From contig NZ_CP160402.1 in the NCBI RefSeq assembly GCF_040730185.1, positions 5,208,001 through 5,272,000 of the forward strand: DNA of 64,000 nt, given 5' to 3'. The notes beneath the pieces were generated by a model, which ran no database searches, had not been told where the DNA came from, and saw only the letters and a program-made list of their open reading frames with translations. Shown piece after piece: positions 35,275 to 43,062 of the stretch (the first letter of the stretch is position 1; every line of letters begins with the position of its first letter). Source of the stretch: Streptomyces sp. Je 1-332 (GTDB lineage Bacteria > Actinomycetota > Actinomycetes > Streptomycetales > Streptomycetaceae). The position numbers were made by a program, and so were the translations under genes.

Positions 35275-36846
35275 CTACTGGGGCGGGTTGCCGTGCTTGC
35301 GGCGCGGCAGGTCGGCGTCCTTGGTGCTCAGCATGGACAGCGAGCGGGCCAGCACCGAGCGGGTCTCACGAGGGTCGATGACGTCGTCGACGAGCCCGCG
35401 CTCGGCGGCGTAATAGGGGTGCACCAGCTCGGTCCGGTACTCCTCGATCTTCTGCGCGCGCATGGCCTCGGGGTCCTCGGCCGCGGCGATCTCCCGGCGG
35501 AAGACCACGTTCGCGGCGCCCTCGGCGCCCATGACCGCGATCTCGTTGGTGGGCCAGGCCAGGGCGATGTCCGCGCCGATGGAGCGGGAGTCCATCACGA
35601 TGTAGGCACCGCCGTACGACTTGCGCAGCACTACGGAGATGCGCGGCACGGTGGCGTTGCAGTAGGCGTACAGGAGTTTCGCACCACGCCGGATGATGCC
35701 CTCGTGCTCCTGGTCGACGCCCGGCAGGAATCCCGGCACGTCGACCAGGGTGACCAGCGGAATGTTGAAGGAGTCGCAGAACTGGACGAACCGCGCGCCC
35801 TTCTCGCTGGCCTTGATGTCGAGGACACCTGCCATGGCGGCGGGCTGGTTGGCCACGATGCCCACCACGGCGCCGTCGATCCGGGCGAGCCCGCAGACGA
35901 TGTTCGGTGCCCAGCCGGCGTGCACCTCCATGAAATCCCCGTCGTCGACGAGTTCTTCGATCACGCCGTGCATGTCGTAGGAGCGGTTTCCGTCGGCGGG
36001 CACCAGGTCGAGCAGGGCGTCGCCGCGCCGTTCGGCGGGGTCGTCGACGTGCGCCTTGGGCGGCAGCTCGCGGTTGTTGGCGGGCAGCATCGACAGCAGG
36101 TAGCGGACCTCGGCGATGCAGGTCTCCTCGTCGTCGTACGCGAAGTGCGCGACGCCCGAGGTCCCGGCGTGTGCGTCGGCGCCACCGAGCCCGTTCTGGG
36201 TGATCTCCTCGCCGGTGACCGCCTTGACGACGTCCGGGCCGGTGATGAACATCTGCGAGATCCCGCGGACCATGAAGACGAAGTCGGTGAGCGCGGGGCT
36301 GTAGGCCGCACCGCCGGCGCACGGGCCGAGCATCACACTGATCTGAGGGATGACGCCCGAGGCCTTGGTGTTGCGCTGGAAGATGCCGCCGTAGCCGGCC
36401 AGCGCCGAGACACCTTCCTGGATCCGGGCACCGGCACCGTCGTTGAGGGACACGAGGGGTGCTCCCGCGGCGATGGCCATGTCCATGATTTTGTGGATCT
36501 TCTGGGCGTGCGCCTCGCCGAGCGCGCCACCGAAGACCCTGAAGTCATGGGCGTACACGAACACCGTTCTGCCGTCGACGGTGCCCCAGCCGGTCACCAC
36601 GCCGTCGCCGTGGGGGCGCTTGGCCTCGAGGCCGAAGCCGGTCGCCCGGTGCCGTCGCAGTGCTTCGACCTCGCCGAAACTCCCCTTGTCAAGCAGGAGT
36701 TCGATCCGCTCGTAAGCGGTCAGCTTGCCCTTGGCGTGCTGTCGCTCGGTGGCCTTCGGGTCGGTCCCGTCGCGGGCCAGCTCCTTCAGCGCGGACAGCT
36801 CGTTCAGCCGTGCACCGGCATCAGCCGGAGATTCCGTAGTCGGCAT
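35275..36846 (-). CDS. accB: acyl-CoA carboxylase beta subunit (carboxyltransferase)
   Basis: About 523 residues from ATG 36846, which has GGAAGGAG ten bases upstream. An in-frame GTG at 36930 would overlap the upstream stop as GTGA but adds a low-complexity leader. Crotonase-fold carboxyltransferase motifs are clear: LLDKGSFGEVEAL, DGVVTGWGTVDGRTVFVYA, the acyl-CoA oxyanion region GAGARIQEGV, GPCAGGAAYSPALTDFVFMV, and the biotin-side LVDVPGFLPGVDQE and KSYGGAYIVM. The enzyme transfers CO2 from biotin to acetyl- or propionyl-CoA. The biotinylated alpha subunit is not in the window. All PKS ATs look malonyl-specific, so the inferred role is malonyl-CoA supply, as for CpkK in coelimycin. Confidence 0.95.
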   Translation of the reverse strand: MPTTESPADAGARLNELSALKELARDGTDPKATERQHAKGKLTAYERIELLLDKGSFGEVEALRRHRATGFGLEAKRPHGDGVVTGWGTVDGRTVFVYAHDFRVFGGALGEAHAQKIHKIMDMAIAAGAPLVSLNDGAGARIQEGVSALAGYGGIFQRNTKASGVIPQISVMLGPCAGGAAYSPALTDFVFMVRGISQMFITGPDVVKAVTGEEITQNGLGGADAHAGTSGVAHFAYDDEETCIAEVRYLLSMLPANNRELPPKAHVDDPAERRGDALLDLVPADGNRSYDMHGVIEELVDDGDFMEVHAGWAPNIVCGLARIDGAVVGIVANQPAAMAGVLDIKASEKGARFVQFCDSFNIPLVTLVDVPGFLPGVDQEHEGIIRRGAKLLYAYCNATVPRISVVLRKSYGGAYIVMDSRSIGADIALAWPTNEIAVMGAEGAANVVFRREIAAAEDPEAMRAQKIEEYRTELVHPYYAAERGLVDDVIDPRETRSVLARSLSMLSTKDADLPRRKHGNPPQ

Positions 36847-36866
36847 GGTCCTACCACTCCTTCCAT

Positions 36867-36917
36867 CGTTCATCCGAGGTGGACGTTCATCCGAGATCGG
36901 CGTTCGTCCGAGATCGA
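36867..36917. repeat. three tandem 17-base repeats
   Basis: Three consecutive copies of a 17-base unit beginning CGTTCATCCGAG occupy almost the whole gap between the PPTase stop and the AccB start. Copies differ at a few positions. Confidence 0.85.
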
Positions 36918-36926
36918 CCGTGTTCT

Positions 36927-37790
36927 TCACGCGCGGGCGTCCGGACCTGCCGGCAGCACCGTGGACAGGTGCTCCTTCGCGGAAGCGATCAACTCGACGC
37001 CCCGCTCGGCGTCCTTGGTGTAGAGGCTCTCCATGGGCACCCGGCGAGCGGTCATGCGCTGGTCCGTGCCGGCCTGGACGGCCACCGCGGCGACATGGCT
37101 GGGATAGCCGGGTACATTGCTGACGATCCAGCCCGGCGGTCTGCGAGGATCCGCCGGATTGCTGCGCCCGCCCAGGTAGTCGGCGGCCAGGTCGCGCTTG
37201 AGTCCGGTGCCGATGCCTTTGAGGTACGCCTCTTTACGGGTCCACAGTCGCCCGAAGGCCATGGGTTGTTCGGAGGCGGGCAGTTCGGACAGCTCACTCC
37301 GCTCGGCGGGGTGCAGCGTGGGCAGACACAGCTCGCTGGTCTCGGCGGTGGGGATCCGCTCGACATCGACTCCCACGGGTGCGGCCGAAACGCCGATGAG
37401 GGCCAGACCGTGGCTGTGGGACAAGGAGAAGTGAACGGGTGCGGGCGGGGTGGCGGCCACGTAGGGCCGGCCGTGAGGCCCGCCGCACTCCGGGCACGCG
37501 GCACGTGCCAGGACCAGCTCGGCGGGATCGGAGCCGACGTAAGCGGCGAGCACCCGCCTGAGCGCGATGTGCGAGGCGACGTACAGGAGCCGGTCGTACG
37601 GCCGCAGGAAGGAGGCGGCCCGCGTCCGCTCGGCGTCGTCGAGCTCGGAGGTCAGCATCGCCCTGGCCCCGCCGTCGGTCCATGGCTGGCGGAGTGTCCA
37701 CAGGTGCAGTTCGTCCCGCTCGACGGCGAGGGCCGGTGGCCGACGGGCGACGCCTGCGCCGGCGAGGGCGGCTGGTGAGTTCACGGTCAT
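36927..37790 (-). CDS. 4'-phosphopantetheinyl transferase (Sfp type), copy 1
   Basis: This 287-residue protein has the Sfp-family signatures: RRVLAAYVGSDPAEL, HGRPYV, the PVHFSLSHSHGLALIG strand with its His, the Mg2+-binding GVDVERI, and LWTRKEAYLKGIGTGL with the WxxKEA core. It converts apo carrier proteins to holo form using coenzyme A. Its ATG overlaps the carrier-protein stop codon by four bases, so the two are probably translationally coupled. Its natural clients are likely that carrier protein and the six PKS ACPs. It differs strongly from the second PPTase at 44317. Confidence 0.93.
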   Translation of the reverse strand: MTVNSPAALAGAGVARRPPALAVERDELHLWTLRQPWTDGGARAMLTSELDDAERTRAASFLRPYDRLLYVASHIALRRVLAAYVGSDPAELVLARAACPECGGPHGRPYVAATPPAPVHFSLSHSHGLALIGVSAAPVGVDVERIPTAETSELCLPTLHPAERSELSELPASEQPMAFGRLWTRKEAYLKGIGTGLKRDLAADYLGGRSNPADPRRPPGWIVSNVPGYPSHVAAVAVQAGTDQRMTARRVPMESLYTKDAERGVELIASAKEHLSTVLPAGPDARA

Positions 37791-38155
37791 ACTTCGGGGC
37801 AGACCGGAGTGCCGGAGCGGGCGGGCTGCTCCAGTGCCGCTTCCACCTGGGCGGCCAAGCCGGTGGCGATCTCGGTCACGCTCTGGTTGGTCAGCAGGAG
37901 GTGGGCCGGCACGTCGACGTGCAGACCCAGTTCCAGCATGCGCTTGAGACGCAGCGCCATGATCGAGCCGACTCCCTGGTTGCGCAGGGGGTGTTGAGCG
38001 CTGACACGATGTGCCGCCGGTACGTCCAGGGACTGTCTGAGTTCCTGGAGGATGTACTCCTCGATCATTCGAATACGCTCATCGGCGGCTGCCGTACGCA
38101 GCTCCTGCTGGTCCGGCAGGCGTAGAAGGTAGTCGGGCGAGGTCTGTTCGAGCAC
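37787..38155 (-). CDS. free-standing acyl carrier protein, copy 1
   Basis: This 122-residue protein starts at GTG 38155, after GGGAG. The central segment QGVGSIMALRLKRMLELGL matches a carrier-protein helix II with the modifiable Ser in GVGS, where PKS ACPs usually have (L/G)xDS. About 35 extra residues precede the four-helix core, and the C-terminus ends in a short acidic tail. It heads an operon of carrier protein, PPTase, AccB and AccE. No dedicated ketosynthase or ligase is adjacent, so its acyl cargo is unknown. It may serve the modular PKS in trans or an off-line starter or tailoring step. Confidence 0.75.
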   Translation of the reverse strand: MLEQTSPDYLLRLPDQQELRTAAADERIRMIEEYILQELRQSLDVPAAHRVSAQHPLRNQGVGSIMALRLKRMLELGLHVDVPAHLLLTNQSVTEIATGLAAQVEAALEQPARSGTPVCPEV

Positions 38156-38426
38156 GGTCGCTCCCTAGCTGGGTGTACAGGCAGTGTCCTGACCCAGGTG
38201 GAAACAGCTGATAACCGCGGACTCATGACCCGCACATCTGGTCGGGGCGGCCGATTACTGGCCAGTGGTCCCCGGCATTGGACCCTGGAACCTCACCTTC
38301 GCTGGGAACGATGCCGTCCCCCTTTCCCCATACCTTCCAGACGGCCCCGGTCATGGGGAGCCCCGCCTCCCGGCCCCGGCACGGCTTGTCCCCTGTCGAC
38401 CATGACCAGGGAACAGAGAGAACTGC
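38156..38426. promoter_or_regulatory. divergent region, carrier-protein operon / TetR 1
   Basis: About 270 bases between divergent genes. GGGAACAGAGAG precedes the TetR start. A GGAAACAGCTGATAACC stretch near 38200 loosely resembles half of an autoregulatory element, but no symmetric partner was found. Confidence 0.35.
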
Positions 38427-39062
38427 GTGATGCAAGAGCGTGCTGCGCTGACCCGCCGGGCCCTGATCGGGACGGCTGCCGCCGAGTTCGATTCGCATGG
38501 CTACGAAGGCACAACCCTGGCCCGGATCTGCAAGGCTGCCGGAATCTCCATAGGTGCGTTGTCCTACCATTTCGCCGCGAAACGCAATCTTGCGGAGGCG
38601 GTGGCGCACCAAGGCGAGGTGGCTGTTCGGGACATGGCCGAGCGCGTCCTTGCCCGACAGGGCCGGGCTCTTGAGTCCGCGATCGGCCTGACGCTCGAAC
38701 TGGCAAGACTCCTGGAGCGGGATGTCACCGTCCGCGCGGCCGCACGCCTGGGGGCCGAGCTCCGCTTCGACTGGTCGGCCGCATGTCTCTCCACCGTGAG
38801 CCTGCTCCTCGAAGAGGCCAGTGCGGAGGGGCAGTTGCGTTCCGGCGCCGCCCCCGCGAGTCTCGCCACGCTGGCGGCCTACCTGGTGGGCGGCGCCGAG
38901 TCGCGCATCCGGGCGCGGAGCGGGCAGCCCGGAGCCGGCGAGCAGAGAGCAGCGGACGAACTTGCGGAGATCTGGGCGATCGTCATGCCTGAAGTGCGCG
39001 CCACAGTGGCAAAGGGCAATGGCCGGCGCCCGGACGGAAAGCCGGACCGCCAGTACCTGTAG
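38427..39062 (+). CDS. TetR-family regulator 1 (butyrolactone-receptor-like)
   Basis: This 211-residue protein starts at GTG 38427 or the adjacent ATG 38430. The N-terminal helix-turn-helix is typical of ArpA/ScbR-type proteins: RRALIGTAAAEFDSHGYEGT, ARICKAAGISIGALSYHFA and KRNLAEAVAHQ. The remainder is a helical ligand domain. It could be a true gamma-butyrolactone receptor or a ScbR2-like pseudo-receptor. It is divergent from the ACP-PPTase-AccBE operon, which it may control. It is one of three such regulators in the window. The C-terminus is basic and low in complexity. Confidence 0.88.
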   Translation: MMQERAALTRRALIGTAAAEFDSHGYEGTTLARICKAAGISIGALSYHFAAKRNLAEAVAHQGEVAVRDMAERVLARQGRALESAIGLTLELARLLERDVTVRAAARLGAELRFDWSAACLSTVSLLLEEASAEGQLRSGAAPASLATLAAYLVGGAESRIRARSGQPGAGEQRAADELAEIWAIVMPEVRATVAKGNGRRPDGKPDRQYL

Positions 39063-39081
39063 CCAGGACGAGGCACCGAAG

Positions 39082-39095
39082 TGCATGATCATGCA
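39082..39095. promoter_or_regulatory. 14-base perfect palindrome upstream of frnE-like gene
   Basis: TGCATGATCATGCA is a perfect palindrome located 80 bases before the FrnE-like start. It shares the TGCATG core with the MarR-type motif described at 39129. Confidence 0.55.
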
Positions 39096-39128
39096 ATCGC
39101 TTCAACCCTGCCCATCATCCCGTCGAGC

Positions 39129-39151
39129 GATCATTGCTTGCATGGGCAATC
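39129..39151. promoter_or_regulatory. putative MarR operator, site A
   Basis: ATTGC and GCAAT arms flank TTGCATGG, 25 bases before the FrnE-like start. The same letters (GATCATTGC and ATGGGCA) recur on the opposite strand upstream of the MarR gene at 51103-51122. Confidence 0.5.
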
Positions 39152-39175
39152 AAGAATCAATTGGAGGGTCCGTAT

Positions 39176-39841
39176 ATGGCCGAGCCCGTGAAGATCAAGA
39201 TCTGGTCCGACTACGTCTGCCCCTTCTGCATGCTGGCCGAAGGCCCTCTTGAGGAGGCGATCCAGGATGTCGGCGCAGACGTGGAGATCGAATGGATGCC
39301 TTTCGAGCTGCGTCCGCACCCTCAGCCCACCCTGCGGCCGGAAGACGATTACCTGCCCAGGATCTGGGAGGGCGCCGTTTACCCCGTGGCCCGCCGCCTG
39401 GGGGTGGACATCACGCTCCCCGACGTATCCCCGCAGCCCTACACCGCTCTCGCCTTCGAGGGCTACCAGTACGCGGCCGAGCAAGGCCTGGGGACCGCCT
39501 ACACCCGGCGGATGTTCCGTGCCTTCTTCCAGGAGGGCCAGGACCTGGGACAGATCGACGTCCTGGCCACCCTGGCCGGCGAAATCGGGCTGGACGAAGC
39601 CGGGTTCCGGGCCGCGCTCGCGCATGGCGGCTATCGCGCCAAGCACCGGGACGCCCTGCGGGAGGCGGCAGCCCATCAGGTGCAGGCGGTGCCCACCATC
39701 CTCATCGGTGACACCCGCATCGAAGGCGTTCCGCGCACCGCCCAGGTGCGCAAGGCGATCCTCGACGCCCAGGCGCAGCAGGCCGGGGACGCCGTTCACG
39801 GCGCCGCCTGCGGTATCGACGGGAGCTGCGCGCATGCTTGA
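39176..39841 (+). CDS. DsbA-family (FrnE-like) thiol oxidoreductase
   Basis: About 221 residues from ATG 39176, which follows GGAGGG at seven bases. The N-terminus has a thioredoxin-fold strand then SDYVCPFCMLAEGPLE, whose CPFC is the redox pair at the start of the active-site helix. The helical insertion and the conserved cis-Pro segment HQVQAVPTILIGD match the FrnE/DsbA group. There is no signal peptide, so it acts in the cytoplasm. A C-terminal tail adds two more Cys. FrnE-like proteins handle disulfide exchange or isomerisation and occur both in polyketide clusters and in oxidative-stress units. A putative MarR operator sits in its promoter, suggesting thiol or electrophile responsiveness. 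Confidence 0.88.
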   Translation: MAEPVKIKIWSDYVCPFCMLAEGPLEEAIQDVGADVEIEWMPFELRPHPQPTLRPEDDYLPRIWEGAVYPVARRLGVDITLPDVSPQPYTALAFEGYQYAAEQGLGTAYTRRMFRAFFQEGQDLGQIDVLATLAGEIGLDEAGFRAALAHGGYRAKHRDALREAAAHQVQAVPTILIGDTRIEGVPRTAQVRKAILDAQAQQAGDAVHGAACGIDGSCAHA

Positions 39842-39846
39842 CGTTG

Positions 39847-39866
39847 ATTGCTTGCGCATGCAAGAG
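39847..39866. promoter_or_regulatory. putative MarR operator, site B
   Basis: GATTGCTTGCGCATGCAAG contains the inverted arms CTTGC and GCAAG around GCAT. It lies just after the FrnE-like stop and upstream of the deaminase gene. Confidence 0.5.
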
Positions 39867-39914
39867 TTGGTCGCGCGCCGGGTCGAGAGTCGACGCCGGG
39901 CTTGCGAGTTCTTT

Positions 39915-39934
39915 ATTGCATGTGCAGGCAAAAG
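39915..39934. promoter_or_regulatory. putative MarR operator, site C
   Basis: TTATTGCATGTGCAGGCAA has the ATTGC half and a TGCA/TGCA symmetry. It is about 35 bases before the deaminase start. Confidence 0.4.
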
Positions 39935-39966
39935 CTAGTCAGGGTTACACGGGAGACCAACTGCTC

Positions 39967-40449
39967 ATGGGTACACACGAAAGCGAACTGGCGGACTACG
40001 CCCAGGAAGCGATCCGGCTCAGCCGGGAGCATGTCGCACAGGGCGGTATCCCGTTCACCGGCGTGATCGTGGGCAGAAGTGGACGGATCCTGGGGACCGG
40101 CTTCAACCGGGTCCGGGAGGACAACGACCCGACCGCCCACGCCGAGATCGTGGCTCTGCGGGAAGCCACCGCCGAGCACGGGATCGGCGCCGTGGCAGGA
40201 GCGACCCTGATCGCTTCCGGTGAACCCTGCGCTCTGTGCTACATGGCGGCGTTGTACGCAGGCATCGGCCGTATCGCGCACGCCGCCGACCGCAGGACCG
40301 CTGCTCGCTACGGCTTCGACTACACGGACTCGTACTCCGTCTTCGCCGAGGATCCGGCGAGGTGGCCCCTTGAGGTCACCGCGCTGCAACTGCCCGAAGC
40401 GGAACAGCCGTTCCAGGACTTCCTCACCATGAGCCGAGCCCTGCGATAA
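39967..40449 (+). CDS. nucleoside deaminase (cytidine/guanine deaminase superfamily)
   Basis: This 160-residue protein begins at ATG 39967, after GGGAGACC. The zinc-binding signature is complete: TAHAEIVALRE supplies the His ligand and the catalytic Glu, and SGEPCALCYMA supplies the two Cys ligands in PCxxC. The YGFDYTDSYSVFAEDP region resembles guanine deaminases and tRNA adenosine deaminase relatives. The substrate cannot be fixed from sequence; guanine or another nucleobase is the first guess. It is followed within 100 bases by the SMR pair, so the gene set resembles a small detoxification or salvage unit. No link to the polyketide is evident. Confidence 0.85.
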   Translation: MGTHESELADYAQEAIRLSREHVAQGGIPFTGVIVGRSGRILGTGFNRVREDNDPTAHAEIVALREATAEHGIGAVAGATLIASGEPCALCYMAALYAGIGRIAHAADRRTAARYGFDYTDSYSVFAEDPARWPLEVTALQLPEAEQPFQDFLTMSRALR

Positions 40450-40542
40450 CCGGGCTGTCGCCTCACGGCACCGTCGTACGACATCTTTCTCACCCTCGCT
40501 CACCCTCGCTCACCATCGTTCACCGCACGGAAAGGCCCCCCC

Positions 40543-40863
40543 ATGCACTGGCTCTACCTGGCGATCGCCGTCGCCTTCGAGGTCACGGTCGCCATCGCCG
40601 TCGGAAAGGCCGAGGGCTTCAAGAATCGCAAGTGGACCGCGATCACCCTGCTCAGCGGGGCTGCCGCGACCTACTTCCTCAGCAGGGCGCTCCTGAAGCT
40701 GGACGTCGGCGTCGGATACGCCCTGTGGACCTCCGTCGCCGGCGTCGGCATCACCGCCATCGGAGCGCTGTTCTTCGGTCAGCGTCTGAACCTGAACAAG
40801 GCCATCGGAATGGTCCTCGTCATCGGCGGCGTCGTCGGCCTGCAGCTGAGCGGTTCCGCCTGA
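40543..40863 (+). CDS. small multidrug resistance (SMR) transporter subunit 1
   Basis: This 106-residue protein has four hydrophobic helices. The first contains the membrane-embedded Glu of the family (LAIAVAFEVTVAIAVG), and the fourth motif is VGVGYALWTSVAGVGITAIG. SMR proteins export small cationic compounds in exchange for protons. A second, non-identical SMR gene follows about 100 bases later, the arrangement of heteromeric pairs such as EbrAB or YkkCD. Aminated polyketides are cationic, so export of a cluster product is conceivable but unproven. Confidence 0.92.
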   Translation: MHWLYLAIAVAFEVTVAIAVGKAEGFKNRKWTAITLLSGAAATYFLSRALLKLDVGVGYALWTSVAGVGITAIGALFFGQRLNLNKAIGMVLVIGGVVGLQLSGSA

Positions 40864-40962
40864 GCCCGGCGCGGATCTTCCGGCCGCACACGCCGCGCAC
40901 GCCGCACACGCCGTGCACCCCGTAACCACCTGACGACACCCTCACGAGAGGACCCATCTCCC

Positions 40963-41382
40963 ATGTCCAACGCAGCCCGGAGCTCCGCCAACGCCTGGCT
41001 CATGCTCCTTCTCGCCGGAGCCTTCGAGGTCGGGTACGCGCTCGCCGTCGGCGGCAGCGAGGGCTTTACCCGCCTGACCTGGTCCCTGGTCGCCGTGGTG
41101 TTCTTCCTGCTGACGCTCTACGCCCTGAGCCTTGCCCTGCGCACGATCGACGTGGGTGTCGGCTATGCCGTGTGGGCGGGTATCGGCGCGGTCGGGGCCG
41201 CGGTGCTCGGCCCGTTCTTCTTCGACGAGACCCTCACCGCGGCCAAGGGCGTCTGGCTCGCGGTCATCATCGCGGGGGTGATCTGGCTCAAGCTCGCCGA
41301 CCGCACGAAGTCCCCTGAACCGGTTGCCGCAACGCCGGAGTCCGAGCACCTCGTGGGCAGGCCCGAAGCGGTTCGGGTCTGA
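40963..41382 (+). CDS. small multidrug resistance (SMR) transporter subunit 2
   Basis: This 139-residue protein starts at ATG 40963, with GAGAGG upstream. It is longer than subunit 1 because of an N-terminal Ser/Asn leader and a charged C-terminal tail of about 30 residues. The four-helix core carries the signature Glu in LLLAGAFEVGYALAVGG and the VGVGYAVWAGIGAVGAAVLG motif. The unequal charge and length of the two subunits are consistent with fixed opposite orientation in a heterodimer. It ends at a strong terminator. Confidence 0.92.
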   Translation: MSNAARSSANAWLMLLLAGAFEVGYALAVGGSEGFTRLTWSLVAVVFFLLTLYALSLALRTIDVGVGYAVWAGIGAVGAAVLGPFFFDETLTAAKGVWLAVIIAGVIWLKLADRTKSPEPVAATPESEHLVGRPEAVRV

Positions 41383-41396
41383 CGTTCGCCGACAGT

Positions 41397-41450
41397 ACGC
41401 CCCAGGCGCCTGCGGCCCTTTCCGACAAGGGCGGCAGGCGCCTGGGGCGT
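41397..41450. terminator. bidirectional terminator, SMR pair / SDR
   Basis: A 17-base outer stem (41397-41413 with 41434-41450) encloses a second small stem with GCCCT and AGGGC arms. It lies between convergent genes and its arms contain CGCCCCAGGCGCCTGC. Confidence 0.9.
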
Positions 41451-41456
41451 CCTTCG

Positions 41457-42227
41457 TCACTTCGCGGTTCTGCCGCCGTCCACTGCGAGGGCGGATCCGG
41501 TCGTGAAGGACGAGGCATCCGAGCAGAGCCAGGCGGCGGCGCGGGCGATCTCGGTCGGATCGGCGAGGCGCTGCAGGATCGCCTTGCCGCCGAAGCGGGA
41601 GCGCACAGCGGGGTCGCCGGTGAGGATGCCGTCCATCATCTCCGTGTCGGTGCTGCCCACCACAAGGGCGTTGACGCGGATGCCGTGTTCGCCGTATTCG
41701 GCGGCCGCCGCCCTGGTCAGACCGAGAACCGCGTGCTTCGCGGCCACGTAGGCGGCCGAGGCGGAAGTGGCACGTACGCCCGCGACGCTGGAGGTGTTGA
41801 CGATCGAACCGGCGCCGGCCGGCAGCATGGCGGGGATCTGGGCGCGCAGACAGTTCCACACGCCGCGCAGATTGACGTCCATGGTGCGGTCGAAGACGTC
41901 GTCGGGGAGCTCGTGCAGTACCGTTCCGGCGCTGGCGTAACCGGCGTTGTTGAACGCGCAGTCGAGCCTGCCGAACTGGCCGACCGCCGTGGCGACGGCG
42001 CGTTCCATGTCCTCGGGGCGGGTGACGTCGCCAGGCAGGGCCACTGCCCGGCCGCCGTCCTTCCTGATGCGCTCGGCGACCTCCTCGAGCCGGTCGACCC
42101 TGCGCGCCACGAGTGCGACGGCGGCTCCTTCGGCGGCGAAGTGCCGGGCCGCCGCGGCGCCGATTCCGCTGGAAGCGCCGGTTATCAGCGCCACCTTCCC
42201 GGACAGCAGTGGCCCAGCCGGAGTCAT
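41457..42227 (-). CDS. short-chain dehydrogenase/reductase
   Basis: This 256-residue classical SDR has cofactor motif TGASSGIG, an NNAGYASAG segment, the catalytic Ser in VNTSSVAG, YVAAK supplying Tyr and Lys, and a C-terminal GSALAVDGGRTAK. VALVARRVDRLEE after the first strand has two Arg and no Asp at the tip, which suggests NADP(H). It follows a TetR gene on the same strand. One possible role is oxidation or reduction of a hydroxyl of the polyketide, since a C5 ketone would be needed for imine formation. It sits apart from the PKS genes and might be a target of the neighbouring TetR regulator instead. Confidence 0.9.
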   Translation of the reverse strand: MTPAGPLLSGKVALITGASSGIGAAAARHFAAEGAAVALVARRVDRLEEVAERIRKDGGRAVALPGDVTRPEDMERAVATAVGQFGRLDCAFNNAGYASAGTVLHELPDDVFDRTMDVNLRGVWNCLRAQIPAMLPAGAGSIVNTSSVAGVRATSASAAYVAAKHAVLGLTRAAAAEYGEHGIRVNALVVGSTDTEMMDGILTGDPAVRSRFGGKAILQRLADPTEIARAAAWLCSDASSFTTGSALAVDGGRTAK

Positions 42228-42246
42228 GCGGGTCTCCCCGGTATGA

Positions 42247-42288
42247 AGTGGCGGCTCACCGGGCTGGAGTGGTGGCTCACCGGGCTGG
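42247..42288. repeat. two tandem 21-base repeats
   Basis: Two adjacent copies of a 21-base unit (differing at one base, containing GGCTCACCGGGCTGG) lie just upstream of the SDR start. Confidence 0.85.
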
Positions 42289-42373
42289 AGATGTCGTCGA
42301 GCGGGACACCGTCGATGTTCGGGGCGGCCAGATGCAGAGCAGGCATGCGACTCCGTAAAGGATCGTTGACGAC

Positions 42374-42418
42374 GGGCAGGGCGGGCAGGGCGGGCAGGGC
42401 GGGCAGGGCGGTCAGGGC
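42374..42418. repeat. five tandem 9-base G-rich repeats
   Basis: GGGCAGGGC is repeated four times with a fifth variant copy. The top strand has eight consecutive GGG runs separated by one or two bases, a G-quadruplex-type pattern. It overlaps the last codons and stop of the TetR 2 gene. Confidence 0.9.
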
Positions 42419-43062
42419 GTGCTGGGCTTGTCGGGCATCATCTCGGCGCCGCGGGCGGGGGCCGTCTCGGCGCGGGTGATCACGGACGGGACCGCGATGC
42501 CCGGGAGGAGCAGGTTCCACATCTGCTGGGTGCGCTGGGGGAGGTCCGCGCGGCCGCTGGCGACATTGGAGTACATCTGCATCCCGGTACAGGCGGCGAG
42601 CACGAACTCCGCGACCAGGACCGGTTCGATGCCCGGCTGCAGCTCGCCGTCGTCCCGCGCCTCTTCCAAGCAGCTGGTCAGGATCCCGCGAAACTTCTCG
42701 TACGGCTCGGCGTTCAAGGGGCCGTTCATGGAGGTCTGTTCATTCGTCAGCCGTACGCCGGCCCGGAGCAGCGGGTCGCTCTGCAGCTGCCACGACCACA
42801 CGAGGGTGAGGTCGATGAGCCGCTGCAGGCCGCGGACGGCAAGCAGGGGAACGAGGGAATCCGGCTGGCTGTTCATCACCGCCCTGGCCAGGTCCTCCTT
42901 CGAGTCGAAGTGGAAGTAGAGCGCCCCTGCCGTCACTCCGGCGCGCTTGAGGATGCGGCTGATGCTGGCCCCCGCATAGCCGAACTCGTCGAAGACCTCC
43001 GCGGCCGCGTGGATCAGCACGCGGTGGGTCTGTTCCGCCCGCTCCTGTTTCAGTTGCGCCAT
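42412..43062 (-). CDS. TetR-family gamma-butyrolactone receptor (ScbR/ArpA-like)
   Basis: About 216 residues from ATG 43062, chosen because GAGAAGG sits about nine bases upstream. The N-terminus is characteristic of butyrolactone receptors: MAQLKQERAEQTHRVLIHAA, then ISRILKRAGVTAGALYFHFD and SKEDLARAV. The ligand domain contains TLVWSWQLQSDPLLRAGVRL, near where receptors keep their conserved Trp. It is divergent from an AfsA/ScbA homologue, the standard arrangement of a signal synthase with its receptor, so it is the best candidate for the true autoregulator receptor here. The last codons fall in a G-rich repeat. Confidence 0.92.
   Translation of the reverse strand: MAQLKQERAEQTHRVLIHAAAEVFDEFGYAGASISRILKRAGVTAGALYFHFDSKEDLARAVMNSQPDSLVPLLAVRGLQRLIDLTLVWSWQLQSDPLLRAGVRLTNEQTSMNGPLNAEPYEKFRGILTSCLEEARDDGELQPGIEPVLVAEFVLAACTGMQMYSNVASGRADLPQRTQQMWNLLLPGIAVPSVITRAETAPARGAEMMPDKPSTP

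Noticed and set aside
35293..37023. Forward open frame of 576 codons
   Set aside because: Antisense to the carboxylase beta subunit.
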